DNA of 64,000 bases from an uncultured Agathobaculum sp. (GTDB lineage Bacteria > Bacillota > Clostridia > Oscillospirales > Butyricicoccaceae), in the NCBI RefSeq assembly GCF_944380985.1, contig NZ_CALWJJ010000002.1:186001-250000 (forward strand), in the 5' to 3' direction. A program made the translations under genes and the position numbers. Shown one piece after another: positions 25,719-34,377 of this stretch. How positions within the stretch are numbered: position 1 is the first letter of the stretch; each line of letters begins with the position of its first letter. Below the pieces are notes generated by a model that saw only the letters and a program-made list of their open reading frames with translations, searched no databases and was not told the DNA's origin.

Positions 25719-26885
25719 TTAATAGTATACCCGGTCGCCGTATTCATCAAGATAGTACCGGTCGCCGTCTGAATCGTAGTAGTCGCCGGTTTCAGGATCG
25801 TACCAGCCGCCCTCCTCGGCAAGCGAGGCGGGGTCGACTGTCTCGTCATCAGTTGTCATCGGGCCGGTGGGCGGCTCGTCAAAATCGACGCCGCCGAGCG
25901 GCTCGCCGCTGGAATCGGAAATCTGCTCGCCTGGATAAATGTCATCATAGATGTATGCGCGGATATGCTCTGCGGCAGTGTCTAGATCATATTCAATGTA
26001 AGTATTGGAAGGACCGGAATAATACCACTCATTATCCAGCGGAACGCGCGCATGCTCAAGTTCGGGCACGCCGTGCTGCAACGCGCCCACGATCAGAGGC
26101 GCGATTTCGCCGGCAGAGAGCGAGGTGGTTACATAGGGGATGAGATCGCGCATCAGGCCGATCAGACCACTGGCGTTCATCGACTGCACCTTGGTAAACA
26201 TCGCCTGCAGCACGACGCTCTGCCGTTCAACGCGCGCCCAGTCGTCGCCCGTGCCCTTGCGGATGCGCCCATAGCACAGCGCCTGCACACCGTCAAGCGT
26301 TTGCAGGCCGGTGCGCTCGACACTGCGGAAAGTTTGGCCCTGCTCGATGCCATAATCGCGGATGACGCGGTTGAGCTCGTCAAGCTCTTCCTGGGTCTCC
26401 ACATTAATTTCAACGCCGTCCAGCGCGTTGATGATCTCAACCAGCTGCTCAAAATTGACCGCGATGTATTCGGTAATATCCGTGCCGAAGTTCTCGTTGA
26501 TCGTTCGGATGGCAAGACTCGGTCCGCCAGCCCAGTAGGCGGCGTTGAGCTTATCCATGCCGTAGCCATCGATTGCGACAAGCGAATCGCGCATCAGGCT
26601 GATCAGCCGGATCTTGCCGCGGGTGTTATCGACAGAGACGATCATCATGCAGTCTGAATGGCTCTGGGTGTCACCCTGGCGGGTGTCAAGGCCAAACAGC
26701 GCGATATTCGTGATGTTTTCGTTCGCCTGGATACCCGCGGCGAGATCCTCCTCAAAGAGAGTAGAATCATAGTTGTAGCCGAGGAAGCTGCGATAGACGT
26801 ACAGTCCGGCGCAGAACACGGCGGAGAGCAGCACAAGCACGGTCAGCATGCGGACAAGCCTGCGCTGGAAGCGTTTAAAAGACAT
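25719..26885 (-). CDS. LytR-CpsA-Psr (LCP) family envelope protein
   Basis: 388 residues: a short basic cytoplasmic start, one membrane helix (about residues 13-33), then an extracellular LCP domain. LCP enzymes transfer anionic glycopolymers from lipid carriers to peptidoglycan. Conserved points are NIALFGLDTR, HSDCMMIVSVD, LISLMRDSLV, KLNAAYWAGGPSLAIRTIN and GRIRKGTGDDWARVERQ, with the Arg and Asp residues that hold the pyrophosphate. The C-terminus is an unusual Asp/Tyr-rich tail (YDPETGDYYDSDGDRYY). It starts 4 nt after the pyk stop with AGGA upstream, so it is cotranscribed with pyk. Confidence 0.92.
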   Translation of the reverse strand: MSFKRFQRRLVRMLTVLVLLSAVFCAGLYVYRSFLGYNYDSTLFEEDLAAGIQANENITNIALFGLDTRQGDTQSHSDCMMIVSVDNTRGKIRLISLMRDSLVAIDGYGMDKLNAAYWAGGPSLAIRTINENFGTDITEYIAVNFEQLVEIINALDGVEINVETQEELDELNRVIRDYGIEQGQTFRSVERTGLQTLDGVQALCYGRIRKGTGDDWARVERQSVVLQAMFTKVQSMNASGLIGLMRDLIPYVTTSLSAGEIAPLIVGALQHGVPELEHARVPLDNEWYYSGPSNTYIEYDLDTAAEHIRAYIYDDIYPGEQISDSSGEPLGGVDFDEPPTGPMTTDDETVDPASLAEEGGWYDPETGDYYDSDGDRYYLDEYGDRVYY

Positions 26886-26889
26886 AAGA

Positions 26890-28353
26890 TCAGTCCTGCG
26901 TGATGTGTGCGAAAGAGCGCTCTGTCAGCTGGTGCACACGCAGCGTGTTGGTGTAGTTGACGTGCCCGACCGGCATGCCTGCGGTGATGGTGATAATATC
27001 ACCGACGCGCAGGCCGAGCGCGGCAATGGCAGCCTGCTCGGAAAGGTCATAGAGCTCGGTGCCCGACTTAGGATGACGGGAAACCAGCACCGGGGCGACA
27101 CCCCAGGACATGGTCAAGCGGTGAAAGGTTTTTTCGCTCGGGGTGGCGGCGATGATCGGCGCGCCCGGACGATAGGTCGATACCGCGCGGGCGGTCGAGC
27201 CTGCCTCGGTGAACGCAACGATGCACTTTGCGCCAAGGTCGGCGGTGGTCGAGCAGGTAGCGTGCGAGATGGCGAGCGTCTTGAGGTCGCCGGCGATGTT
27301 CATATTCTGGAACTCAAGGCGCGTTGCGCGGCGGCGATCATAGTGGATGGTGCGCTCGGCATTTTCCGCGATGCGGCTCATGGTCCGCACGGTCTCGACC
27401 GGGTACTTGCCCACCGATGTCTCGCCAGACAGCATGATAGCGCTTGTGCCGTCATACACCGCGTTGGCAACATCTGAAACCTCGGCGCGGGTCGGACGCG
27501 GATTTTTGGCCATCGACTCGAGCATCTGGGTAGCGGTTACGACACGTTTGCCGCGCGAAATGCAGGTCTTGATGATGCTTTTCTGAATTTCGGGCAGCTC
27601 TTCAAAGGGTACCTCGACGCCCAAGTCGCCGCGAGCGACCATGACGCCGTTGGCTTCGTCCAGGATCTCTTGAATATTGCGCACACCCTCCATGTTTTCG
27701 ATCTTGGCAATGATCTCAACATCTTCCTGTCCGTGCTCCTTGAGGATGGCCTTGATGTCGCGCACATCCTGCGCCGAGCGGGTGAACGAAGCGGCGATAA
27801 AATCAATGCCCTGTGAAAGGCCGAACTCGATGTCCTCGCGGTCGCGCGGCGAGACGAAAGGCATGTTCAGGCTGATGCCGGGAACGTTAATCGACTTGCG
27901 GTTGGACAGCGGGCCGCCGTTGAGGGCCCTGCAAACGATGTCTGTGCCGTCGCGCACCTCGGTAACTTCGAAGGCAACCAGTCCGTCGTCGATCAGGATG
28001 CGGGTGCCGATCTGCACATCTGCGGGCAGACCGTCGTAAGTGATGGAGACGATGTGCTCATCACCCTCAACCTCGCGGGTGGTGAGGATAAACTCCTGCC
28101 CTTCGACAATCTCGATCCTGCCGTCTTTATAGGTCTTGGTGCGGATCTCGGGGCCTTTGGTGTCTAGCATGATACCAACCGGCAAGCCAAGCTCACGGCG
28201 CGCAGCCTTGACTGCGTCCATGCGGCCCTTGTGCTCCTCGTGCGAGCCATGGCTGAAGTTCATGCGGGCAACATTCATGCCGGCCTTGATGATCTCGGGA
28301 AGGACAGGGTCGGTCGCCGGACCCAGGGTGCAAATGATTTTCGTTTTGCGCAT
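26890..28353 (-). CDS. pyk: Pyruvate kinase
   Basis: It converts phosphoenolpyruvate and ADP to pyruvate and ATP, the last step of glycolysis. The 487-residue protein shows RMNFSHGSHEEH, IMLDTKGPEIRT, the catalytic-lysine segment IIAKIENMEG, and MVARGDLGVEVP with TATQMLESM. The length covers the A, B and C domains; the extra PEP-utiliser domain of Bacillus-type enzymes is absent. The start at 28353 follows GAGAGGA at about 11 nt. It leads a two-gene operon with the LCP gene. Confidence 0.97.
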   Translation of the reverse strand: MRKTKIICTLGPATDPVLPEIIKAGMNVARMNFSHGSHEEHKGRMDAVKAARRELGLPVGIMLDTKGPEIRTKTYKDGRIEIVEGQEFILTTREVEGDEHIVSITYDGLPADVQIGTRILIDDGLVAFEVTEVRDGTDIVCRALNGGPLSNRKSINVPGISLNMPFVSPRDREDIEFGLSQGIDFIAASFTRSAQDVRDIKAILKEHGQEDVEIIAKIENMEGVRNIQEILDEANGVMVARGDLGVEVPFEELPEIQKSIIKTCISRGKRVVTATQMLESMAKNPRPTRAEVSDVANAVYDGTSAIMLSGETSVGKYPVETVRTMSRIAENAERTIHYDRRRATRLEFQNMNIAGDLKTLAISHATCSTTADLGAKCIVAFTEAGSTARAVSTYRPGAPIIAATPSEKTFHRLTMSWGVAPVLVSRHPKSGTELYDLSEQAAIAALGLRVGDIITITAGMPVGHVNYTNTLRVHQLTERSFAHITQD

Positions 28354-28411
28354 CAAAACATATTCCTCTCTGCATATTCGATTGACAACTCGATATAATT
28401 TTAACAGTAAT

Positions 28412-28440
28412 ATTTTAGCAGTTTTTTTGTTGTTTTGCAA
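28412..28440 (-). promoter_or_regulatory. Promoter of pyk
   Basis: On the minus strand TTGCAA, a 17-bp spacer ending TGC, then TAAAAT. The 315-bp gap 28354-28668 holds this and the divergent promoter at 28509; nothing else is apparent. Confidence 0.7.
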
Positions 28441-28508
28441 TCATCCGCCTACAAACGTCCGGATTTTCATGTTTTTTGACAAAAAAAGGTGCGTCTTGTG
28501 CAAACATC

Positions 28509-28537
28509 TTGTGTTTTCTGATACGGTCTTGTATAAT
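28509..28537 (+). promoter_or_regulatory. Promoter of the nucleotidyltransferase unit
   Basis: TTGTGT, a 17-bp spacer, then TATAAT. It would leave a leader of about 125 nt. Confidence 0.65.
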
Positions 28538-28668
28538 AATAAAGTATGCCAAGCTGGGCAGTGGATTAAACATAAAATTGCGCGGCCGGTCGGGTGCGCC
28601 GCCGCGCCGAAATAGCAAAATGGTAGACGAATAAGGCGGTCTGCCGCGCAAAAGGAGACGGAGAGCAT

Positions 28669-29589
28669 ATGGCAAAGCCGGTGTTGGTGATTATGGCTGC
28701 GGGCATGGGCTCGCGCTACGGCGGGCTAAAGCAGATCGACCCGGTCGGCCCGCAGGGGCAGATTATTCTGGACTATTCGGTTTACGATGCATATAGGGCG
28801 GGCTTTGAGCGGGTGGTGTTTATCATCCGGCCCGAGCTGGAGCAGGCGTTTGAGCATGCAATCGGCTGCAAGGCGCGCCGTCTGATGCAGGCGGACTATG
28901 CCTATCAGACGCTTGACCGTCTGCCGGCGGGTCTGCACGCGCCGGCGGGCCGCGAAAAGCCGCTTGGCACAGCGCACGCAGTCTGGTGTGCAAAGGCGCT
29001 TACCGGAGGCGCGCCGATCGCAGTGATCAATGCCGATGATTTCTATGGCGCCGATGCGTTCCAGCAAGTTTACGACTATCTGAAGGACGCGCAGGATGAC
29101 GATAAATACCGCTACTGCATGGTGGGCTACCGGGTGGAAAACACATTGACCGCAAACGGCACGGTATCGCGCGGCGTGTGCACAGTAGATGAAAACGGAC
29201 TGCTGGCCGGTATTGTCGAGCGCACGGCGATCGCGCGCGCAGAGGACGGGCGCATCTTCTATCAGGCGGATGGCGGTGTGCCGGCAGGTGAGATCGCAGC
29301 GGGCACGCCGGTATCGCTCAATTTATGGGGGTTTACGCCCTCATTTATGGACGCGCTGGATGACGGCCTGCGCCGCTTTTTTGACCAGTCTTTGCCGGGC
29401 AACCCGATGAAAGGTGAGTATTATCTGCCCTCTGCGGTCGATGAGCTGATCCGGGCAGGACGGGCGACCGCCCGTGTGCTGACCACGTCGGCGCGTTGGT
29501 TCGGCGTTACCTATCGTGAGGACAAACCTGCGGTCATCTCGGCGATCGCCGAGATGACCGCGCGCGGAGACTACCCGCAAGACCTGTGA
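28669..29589 (+). CDS. Sugar-phosphate nucleotidyltransferase-like protein
   Basis: 306 residues with the NTP-transferase signature at the start: LVIMAAGMGSRYGGLKQIDP, where the glycine/Arg loop and Lys bind the nucleotide, and AVINADDFYGADAF holding the metal-binding Asp. The rest follows the GT-A fold (EYYLPSAVDELI). The sugar substrate is unclear; no sugar-pathway genes adjoin. AAAGGAGACGGAGAG precedes the ATG. The unknown gene at 29603 starts 13 bp after it. Confidence 0.85.
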   Translation: MAKPVLVIMAAGMGSRYGGLKQIDPVGPQGQIILDYSVYDAYRAGFERVVFIIRPELEQAFEHAIGCKARRLMQADYAYQTLDRLPAGLHAPAGREKPLGTAHAVWCAKALTGGAPIAVINADDFYGADAFQQVYDYLKDAQDDDKYRYCMVGYRVENTLTANGTVSRGVCTVDENGLLAGIVERTAIARAEDGRIFYQADGGVPAGEIAAGTPVSLNLWGFTPSFMDALDDGLRRFFDQSLPGNPMKGEYYLPSAVDELIRAGRATARVLTTSARWFGVTYREDKPAVISAIAEMTARGDYPQDL

Positions 29590-29602
29590 AGAGGGATGTA
29601 AA

Positions 29603-30112
29603 ATGGATTTTTCGACCGAGTTTGTCGCCTTCCGCGACCGCCTGCTGGCGTCGCAGGATAAGGCGTTCATCACGAGTCTGAACGCGCGGGTGGCCGGCCG
29701 GGCTGTGGCGGCGCTCAGCAGCTTTGGGCTGGACAGTGAGCGCAAGCTTCTGGGCGTGGTGCCGCTTGGAGGCAAGAGCCATGCGCACGAATACCGCCTG
29801 CTTTTCGCCGTGCCCGTGCTGAGCGAGCCGCTGCTGCAGGATTGGTGGCAGTATACCGAAGCGGCTGAGCACGAACTTGTACAGCCCGACGAAAACCACG
29901 AGTTTTCGATCCTTTCCATCATCATCGCGTCCGAAACGATCGACCCCGGCGTACCCAAAAAGCTGCGCCGGCTGGCAGGCGGGCGGGATTTTACAAATGT
30001 CGGTCGTGGCTGGTCCACCATCCGTCTGGCGGCGGTCGACCTTGCAGGGCGCAGGATATACACAAACCGGATGGGAAGCTCGCTGAAAAACATTTTAAAT
30101 CCGGTTTTGTAA
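29603..30112 (+). CDS. Conserved-looking protein of unknown function
   Basis: 169 residues, soluble, mixed alpha/beta. It opens MDFSTEFVAFRDRLLASQDK and ends RIYTNRMGSSLKNILNPVL. No signal, membrane segment or cysteine motif is visible. Good codon use and a GAAGAGGGATG ribosome site directly after the nucleotidyltransferase stop suggest a real gene in the same unit. I do not recognise the family. Confidence 0.7.
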   Translation: MDFSTEFVAFRDRLLASQDKAFITSLNARVAGRAVAALSSFGLDSERKLLGVVPLGGKSHAHEYRLLFAVPVLSEPLLQDWWQYTEAAEHELVQPDENHEFSILSIIIASETIDPGVPKKLRRLAGGRDFTNVGRGWSTIRLAAVDLAGRRIYTNRMGSSLKNILNPVL

Positions 30113-30239
30113 AAAATACTTGAAAAACCATCTGTATCATGGTAAACTGTTATGTACGAAAATATGCGCGCCACGGTATCCGGCGCGAAATGAAAAGATG
30201 AAAAACGCTCAAATGATTTAAGTGGAGGAATTGATAACC

Positions 30240-30476
30240 ATGACTACCGCACAAATCGCCCTTTCGATTGTAATGATCGTTGCCAGCTTATTTCTAATTG
30301 TCGTTGTGCTGCTACAAAACGGCGCGCAGCAGGGCCTGGGTGCGATCTCCGGCGGCGCGGAGACTTTCTTTGGCGCCGGCAAGGCGACCGCTGCCGACAA
30401 GGTGTTCGCCCGTCTGACCTCGGTGGTTGGCGTGGTGTTCGTCATCGTGGCGCTCGTGCTTAACCTGGTTCACTAA
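30240..30476 (+). CDS. secG: Preprotein translocase subunit SecG
   Basis: 78 residues with two membrane helices (about 6-26 and 54-76) joined by a glycine-rich loop, LLQNGAQQGLGAISGGAETF, the mark of SecG, which assists SecYE in export. GTGGAGG ends 10 nt before the ATG at 30240; the GTG at 30222 is part of the ribosome-site region. The small membrane gene at 30478 starts right after the stop. Confidence 0.92.
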   Translation: MTTAQIALSIVMIVASLFLIVVVLLQNGAQQGLGAISGGAETFFGAGKATAADKVFARLTSVVGVVFVIVALVLNLVH

Positions 30477-30477
30477 G

Positions 30478-30705
30478 ATGGCGGCGGTGCAGCGCGGGCT
30501 GCTGATTGCGTTTGCGCTGTTCGCAGTGCTGACCGTTTTCCAGCAGGTGCGGTACGGCATGATCTGCGGTCGTGCTGAGGGGGAGGATAAACAGGCCGAT
30601 CCTAAAGCGGCAGCGTGCCGGCGGACCGGCGTGCTTTACGCGGTTGCCGCGGGCATATGTCTTGTGGCCAATATCGCGCTTGGCGCAATCGGAAAATTGT
30701 TATAA
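30478..30705 (+). CDS. Small two-helix membrane protein coupled to secG
   Basis: 75 residues: helix 1 about 8-22, a polar loop with GRAEGEDKQADPKAAACRR, helix 2 about 50-72. Its ATG starts 1 nt after the secG stop and has no own ribosome site, so it is probably translated by coupling. The terminator follows directly. Function unknown. Confidence 0.6.
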   Translation: MAAVQRGLLIAFALFAVLTVFQQVRYGMICGRAEGEDKQADPKAAACRRTGVLYAVAAGICLVANIALGAIGKLL

Positions 30706-30738
30706 AAAAGGCGCATCCCGCGGGATGCGCCTTTTTTA
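30704..30738. terminator. Bidirectional terminator after secG unit
   Basis: An 11-bp stem, GGCGCATCCCG with CGGGATGCGCC, with A-run before and TTTTTT after; the GIY-YIG/NUDIX gene ends against it from the other side. Confidence 0.9.
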
Positions 30739-30759
30739 TATCGGCGGGGCGGCTGTGTG

Positions 30760-31602
30760 TCAGGCGAGCAGCCGCGCGATCTGCTCGCGCACGCCAGTCC
30801 ACTCGTCCGGATGCAGGCAGCACAGGCTGGCATGCGGAATGGTGATTGTTCTACCGTCTGTACAGCGGCCGATAAGATCGCAGACGCGCTCGTGCGCGGC
30901 GGCAAAGTCCGCAAGCGGTACGAACGCCATGTCCGCAACCTCGCTGCCTGGACAGAAGGGCGGCACACCGTCCATCCTTGTCAACCAGGCGAAGGCCAGC
31001 TCGTCGTCAAACCCCATCCTCTTGCCGCGGTCATATTGCTGGCGGTAGCTTTCGCCGTCAAGCAGCGCATCGGGGGAAAGCGCAAGACCGATCTCCTCGT
31101 GCGCTTCGCGTAGCACAGCTTCCCGTGGGGTCTCGCCCGGGTCAATGTGTCCGGTCGCGGACAGGTCAAACCCGCCCGGATAGAGCGGACGGTCAAACTG
31201 CCGCTGCTGCAGCCAAATGCCGGGCGCGCCGTTTCGCACACCCACTGCCCACAGGTGGCAGACGTGATGAAACAGCCCCTGCGCATGTACGATCGCTCGG
31301 GGCCTATCGCCGCAGGGCCGCCCGTCCGCATCATAGACCGTGAGCGGCTCGGCTCCGGCCTGCGTATCAATCAGCGCCTGCTTTTGCGCGCGCGTCATCC
31401 GCTTGATCTCAGCCTCACGGCGCATGGCCTCGCTCTGGCTTTCAAAAAGCTCGCTGTATACGAGTGTAACCGGGCCGCGCCCGCGGGTGTACTTCGCGCC
31501 GTGGCCGCTGTTGTGCGCGGCGAGACGGGCGGTCAGGTTGTTGGTCCAGCCGCAGTATAACGTGCCGTCCGCGCAGCGCAGCAGATAGGTGTAGCCGGTC
31601 AT
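30760..31602 (-). CDS. GIY-YIG nuclease domain fused to a NUDIX hydrolase
   Basis: 280 residues in two parts. Residues 1-78 are a compact YhbQ/UPF0213-type GIY-YIG domain: YTYLLRCADGTLYCGWT, then HNSGHGAKYTRGRGPVTLVY and the conserved Glu region. Residues 85-280 are a NUDIX hydrolase with an exact box, G151-x5-E157-x7-R165-E166-A-H-E169-E170-I-G172-L, in a setting (LQQRQFDRPLYPGGFDLSATG) like isopentenyl-isomerase-type NUDIX proteins. The frame runs through both without a break. The start overlaps the flavodoxin stop by 4 nt (ATGA). Function is inferred only by domain: nucleic-acid cleavage plus nucleoside-diphosphate hydrolysis. Confidence 0.88.
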   Translation of the reverse strand: MTGYTYLLRCADGTLYCGWTNNLTARLAAHNSGHGAKYTRGRGPVTLVYSELFESQSEAMRREAEIKRMTRAQKQALIDTQAGAEPLTVYDADGRPCGDRPRAIVHAQGLFHHVCHLWAVGVRNGAPGIWLQQRQFDRPLYPGGFDLSATGHIDPGETPREAVLREAHEEIGLALSPDALLDGESYRQQYDRGKRMGFDDELAFAWLTRMDGVPPFCPGSEVADMAFVPLADFAAAHERVCDLIGRCTDGRTITIPHASLCCLHPDEWTGVREQIARLLA

Positions 31603-32012
31603 CGGTGTGGGCGAACGTCACGCACGTCGGCCACTTTGCAGCCCTGCTGCTCGATCAATGCCCGCACCTTGCCGTGCGTGCTGCTTTTTCCGCCGCCTGA
31701 AAGCAGCACGGCCTCCACTTCGGCGCCCGCAGGCAGAAGTGCGGCGGCGCTGTTGAAAGGCGGGGCAGGATGATCCGCCCATATGGGAGCCATCAGCACG
31801 ATGTGGTCGTACCCGGACAGGTCGGGTCTGTTCGCAAGCGGTACGGTCTGCTGGCGGATAGCGGCGGGGCAGCCGCGCACAAAGGCGGTCAGCAGACGAT
31901 ATGGCTTGGCGGGTTTCAGTTCAATCAGATCAGCGTTTCGCGCTTGCGCCTCAGCGCGGGCGAACGAGCGCGTCGAGCCGCCGAGCGAATAGTAGACGAC
32001 AGCGGTTTTCAT
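31599..32012 (-). CDS. Flavodoxin-like protein
   Basis: 137 residues with the flavodoxin fold: the FMN phosphate loop YYSLGGSTRSFA (residues 6-17), DHIVLMAPIWADHPAPPFNS, and VLLSGGGKSSTHGKV. It would carry electrons or act as a small quinone/flavin reductase. AAGGAGG lies 11 nt before the ATG at 32012. It is translationally coupled to the downstream GIY-YIG/NUDIX gene. Confidence 0.85.
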   Translation of the reverse strand: MKTAVVYYSLGGSTRSFARAEAQARNADLIELKPAKPYRLLTAFVRGCPAAIRQQTVPLANRPDLSGYDHIVLMAPIWADHPAPPFNSAAALLPAGAEVEAVLLSGGGKSSTHGKVRALIEQQGCKVADVRDVRPHR

Positions 32013-32076
32013 AAAAAGCGATTCCTCCTTTGCAGGTTCTGGCGTTATTGTATCATGGCGGTGGGGCGCGGTAAAG

Positions 32077-32112
32077 AAAAAACGGCGGATGCTGCACATC
32101 CGCCGTTTTTTT
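32077..32112. terminator. Bidirectional terminator between two leftward units
   Basis: ACGGCGGATG pairs with CATCCGCCGT around a short loop, A-run on the left and TTTTTTT on the right. It ends the PadR-operon side genes on the minus strand. Confidence 0.88.
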
Positions 32113-32114
32113 CT

Positions 32115-32534
32115 TTATGGCTCGGGGGTGTCGTCTGCTGCCTCTGCGGCCTTTTGCGCGGCAAGGCGCTTTTTGTGCAACTGCCTGCCGATCAGGTAGC
32201 CGATCGCCGCGCCAATGACTGAGCAGACTGCGGCGCCCGGCACTTTGGCGGCCAGCGCGCCAATCGGCGTGCCTGCGGTTTGTTCGGCCAGCAGCTCAAT
32301 CAGGCCGCAGGCGATATAGCCGCCTGCTACACCGAACGCGGCGCCGTGAAAACACACGCGCGGCATGCCGAAAATGCGCACGTCCGCCGGGTCGATGTCG
32401 GGCATCTGCTCCTCGTCCTGCACGGGCACGGCGGACCCGTCCGCACCGGCAGCGGGCATGCCGTTTTCCGCCGCGGCGGTCTCATCCGGCGGCGCGGCCT
32501 GCTCCTCTGACGACGGCTGCTGATTTTCGCTCAT
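32115..32534 (-). CDS. Membrane protein with acidic, Pro/Ala-rich N-terminus, unknown function
   Basis: 139 residues. The first 55 are acidic and low-complexity (EEQAAPPDETAAAENGMPAA). Two glycine-rich hydrophobic segments follow (GVAGGYIACGLIELLA and AAVCSVIGAAIGYLIG), then a basic tail (QLHKKRLAAQKAA). It is the last gene of the run that starts with padR, after pspC, so it may belong to the same envelope module. The ATG at 32534 has GAGAGG about 12 nt upstream; an ATG at 32546 is too near that site. Confidence 0.65.
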   Translation of the reverse strand: MSENQQPSSEEQAAPPDETAAAENGMPAAGADGSAVPVQDEEQMPDIDPADVRIFGMPRVCFHGAAFGVAGGYIACGLIELLAEQTAGTPIGALAAKVPGAAVCSVIGAAIGYLIGRQLHKKRLAAQKAAEAADDTPEP

Positions 32535-32562
32535 AACTGGGCACATCCTCTCGTTTGCGGGA

Positions 32563-32763
32563 TTACTGAACGGCGTTCTCCGACGGTATGATGACCGCGG
32601 CGGCGATATAGGCGATCACTGCGGGGAATATGCCAAAACAGCAGCATAACACCCATGCAAGGCGGATCAGTGTGGGATCGAGTTGAAAATACTCGGCAAT
32701 GCCTGCGCATACACCGCACAGCATGCGGTTGGACTCACTGCGGTACAGTCTCTTGCCATTCAT
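32563..32763 (-). CDS. PspC-domain protein
   Basis: 66 residues: KRLYRSESNRMLCGVCAGIAE, then YFQLDPTLIRLAWVLCC and a second hydrophobic half. This is the minimal PspC domain, a membrane-inserted helix pair that senses or transmits envelope stress. AAAAGGAG precedes the ATG at 32763. It lies 65 bp after the DUF4097 gene on the same strand; the gap has no strong terminator. Confidence 0.92.
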   Translation of the reverse strand: MNGKRLYRSESNRMLCGVCAGIAEYFQLDPTLIRLAWVLCCCFGIFPAVIAYIAAAVIIPSENAVQ

Positions 32764-32828
32764 AGTAAAAGCTCCTTTTTCACTATCATACGTTGTTTTG
32801 GCAGGTTCGTCAAGGGGCAACGCACGGC

Positions 32829-33716
32829 TCACTGGATGGTATGCAGCTCGACCGAGCCCGCGCCGACCTCGAGGTAAAGTTCACGGGAAGTATCTATGGC
32901 GGCATTGCGGTTATTGAAGCGGTGCGTACCGAGCACGCCACCGGCGAGCTGCTCGCCGTTAAACAGGATGCTGCCCATGGCGGCCTTGCCCTGGATGTAG
33001 TATGTGTCGGCTGCGCCGTCGAGTTGCGCATGGACTGCGCCCGCGCCAACGGTCAGATCCATTGTTTGTGCGCCGAGCAGGTCGGCATCCAGCGAGCCGG
33101 CGGCTACCGTTATGTCCATCTCATTACACAGCAGCGGGTTATTTGCGGTGACGGCGGCGTCCGCGACCGTGAGGCTGACCTCCCGGTAGGAGCCAACGCT
33201 GTCCGGCAGAGTAATCGCCGCGCCGTTACGCCCGGCAGTCAGTGTCAGCGCCCAAGTGTTGCCGTCGCACTCGCTCCGCGAGACGGTAAAATCGCCCGAC
33301 AGATCAAAGTCGCTGCCGGCCTCGATTGCAATATCGCCGCCTGAGAGTGTAAAGTCAAGGCTGTGGATTTCGTCTATGTGTTGAGCCGGAATAAGCGGTG
33401 CGTCGATCGCTTGCTGCCTGCTGTCCAGCCAGCCGTCCACCCAATCGGTGTCAAAGCCGTACAGCGTACCATCTATGGCACTGTTGACCGTCTCGTCGAT
33501 CAATGCGTCAAGGCTGTCGCTCTCCAGCACGTGCTCCACAAAGCCGGCGCCAATGCCTTTTAACACGCGCGATGCATCGCGTATACCGTCGCTGACCGGA
33601 TGCAGCGCGCCGTTGTAATACATGCCGTAGAGCTGCCCGCCGGCGGCCCAGCCGCCGGCCATCATGCATAGACCGAGCGCGAGCACGGCGCTGCAAATGA
33701 TAACGAGTTTTTTCAT
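32829..33716 (-). CDS. DUF4097-type beta-repeat envelope protein
   Basis: 295 residues with an N-terminal membrane/signal helix (about 2-27). The second half (residues 120-295) is a repetitive beta structure: LDFTLSGGDIAIEAGSDFDL, VSLTVADAAVTANN, MDITVAAGSLDADLLGAQ, MDLTVGAGAVHAQLDGA and LYLEVGAGSVELHTIQ, as in DUF4097 putative adhesin repeats. Such proteins regularly follow PadR and DUF1700 genes in Firmicutes. Its ATG overlaps the DUF1700 stop by 4 nt. Confidence 0.87.
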   Translation of the reverse strand: MKKLVIICSAVLALGLCMMAGGWAAGGQLYGMYYNGALHPVSDGIRDASRVLKGIGAGFVEHVLESDSLDALIDETVNSAIDGTLYGFDTDWVDGWLDSRQQAIDAPLIPAQHIDEIHSLDFTLSGGDIAIEAGSDFDLSGDFTVSRSECDGNTWALTLTAGRNGAAITLPDSVGSYREVSLTVADAAVTANNPLLCNEMDITVAAGSLDADLLGAQTMDLTVGAGAVHAQLDGAADTYYIQGKAAMGSILFNGEQLAGGVLGTHRFNNRNAAIDTSRELYLEVGAGSVELHTIQ

Positions 33717-34372
33717 GATGCTTCACCTCCACCCCGGCGGGCGCGGCCGCATAGCTTGTCAAACGGCCAACGGATAAGAGCGGCAAGACCGCGAAAAAGC
33801 GGCGGCACAGCCAGCATGCACAGACGAACCATCAGCACACAGAGCAGGATGCCGAGCGCAAACAGCGCAAGGCCACAGCCGCATGTGACGAGCGCGCTGG
33901 CGGGCGCGCCCCACAGCGCAAACGAAAACCCGCACAGCACCAGACCTGAAATAGTAAGCGCGAGCGGCACCACAACGGTAAGGCAGAACACCACGGCCGC
34001 CGCGGCGACCAGCAGGCCGAACACAGTCGCGATCGCGCCGATGAGTATGCCGGCCAGCGGGATAGCGACCGGAATCGCCAGCAGCGCCAGCACGATCAGC
34101 AGTCCGGGACTGATGCCGCGTGTGCGGCCTGGTGCGCCGCTCTGCGCGCCACCTGCTGCCTGCTGCGGCGCAGCGGATACTTCGCGGTAGTCCGCCAGAA
34201 TCTGCGCGGCCACTTTTTCGGGCGCGCCGAGGCCATCGATGGCCTGCTGCTCGCCTGCCGGCCCAGCGTCGTCAAAATACTCCTCATAGTAGCGCAGCGC
34301 GTTTGCCTGCTCTTCCTCGGGCAGGGCGGAGAGCGCATGCCTGAGCGCCGCCATGTATTCGCTTCTGTTCAT
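33713..34372 (-). CDS. DUF1700 (HAAS-type) membrane protein
   Basis: 219 residues. The N-terminal signalling domain MNRSEYMAALRHALSALPEE ... ALRYYEEYFDDAG ... LGAPEKVAAQILADYRE is the DUF1700/HAAS signature. After a Gly/Ala linker come four or five hydrophobic segments and a basic C-terminus. The domain is paired with PadR regulators and is thought to act in envelope-stress signalling. It begins 5 nt after padR. Confidence 0.9.
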   Translation of the reverse strand: MNRSEYMAALRHALSALPEEEQANALRYYEEYFDDAGPAGEQQAIDGLGAPEKVAAQILADYREVSAAPQQAAGGAQSGAPGRTRGISPGLLIVLALLAIPVAIPLAGILIGAIATVFGLLVAAAAVVFCLTVVVPLALTISGLVLCGFSFALWGAPASALVTCGCGLALFALGILLCVLMVRLCMLAVPPLFRGLAALIRWPFDKLCGRARRGGGEAS

Positions 34373-34377
34373 CTCGC

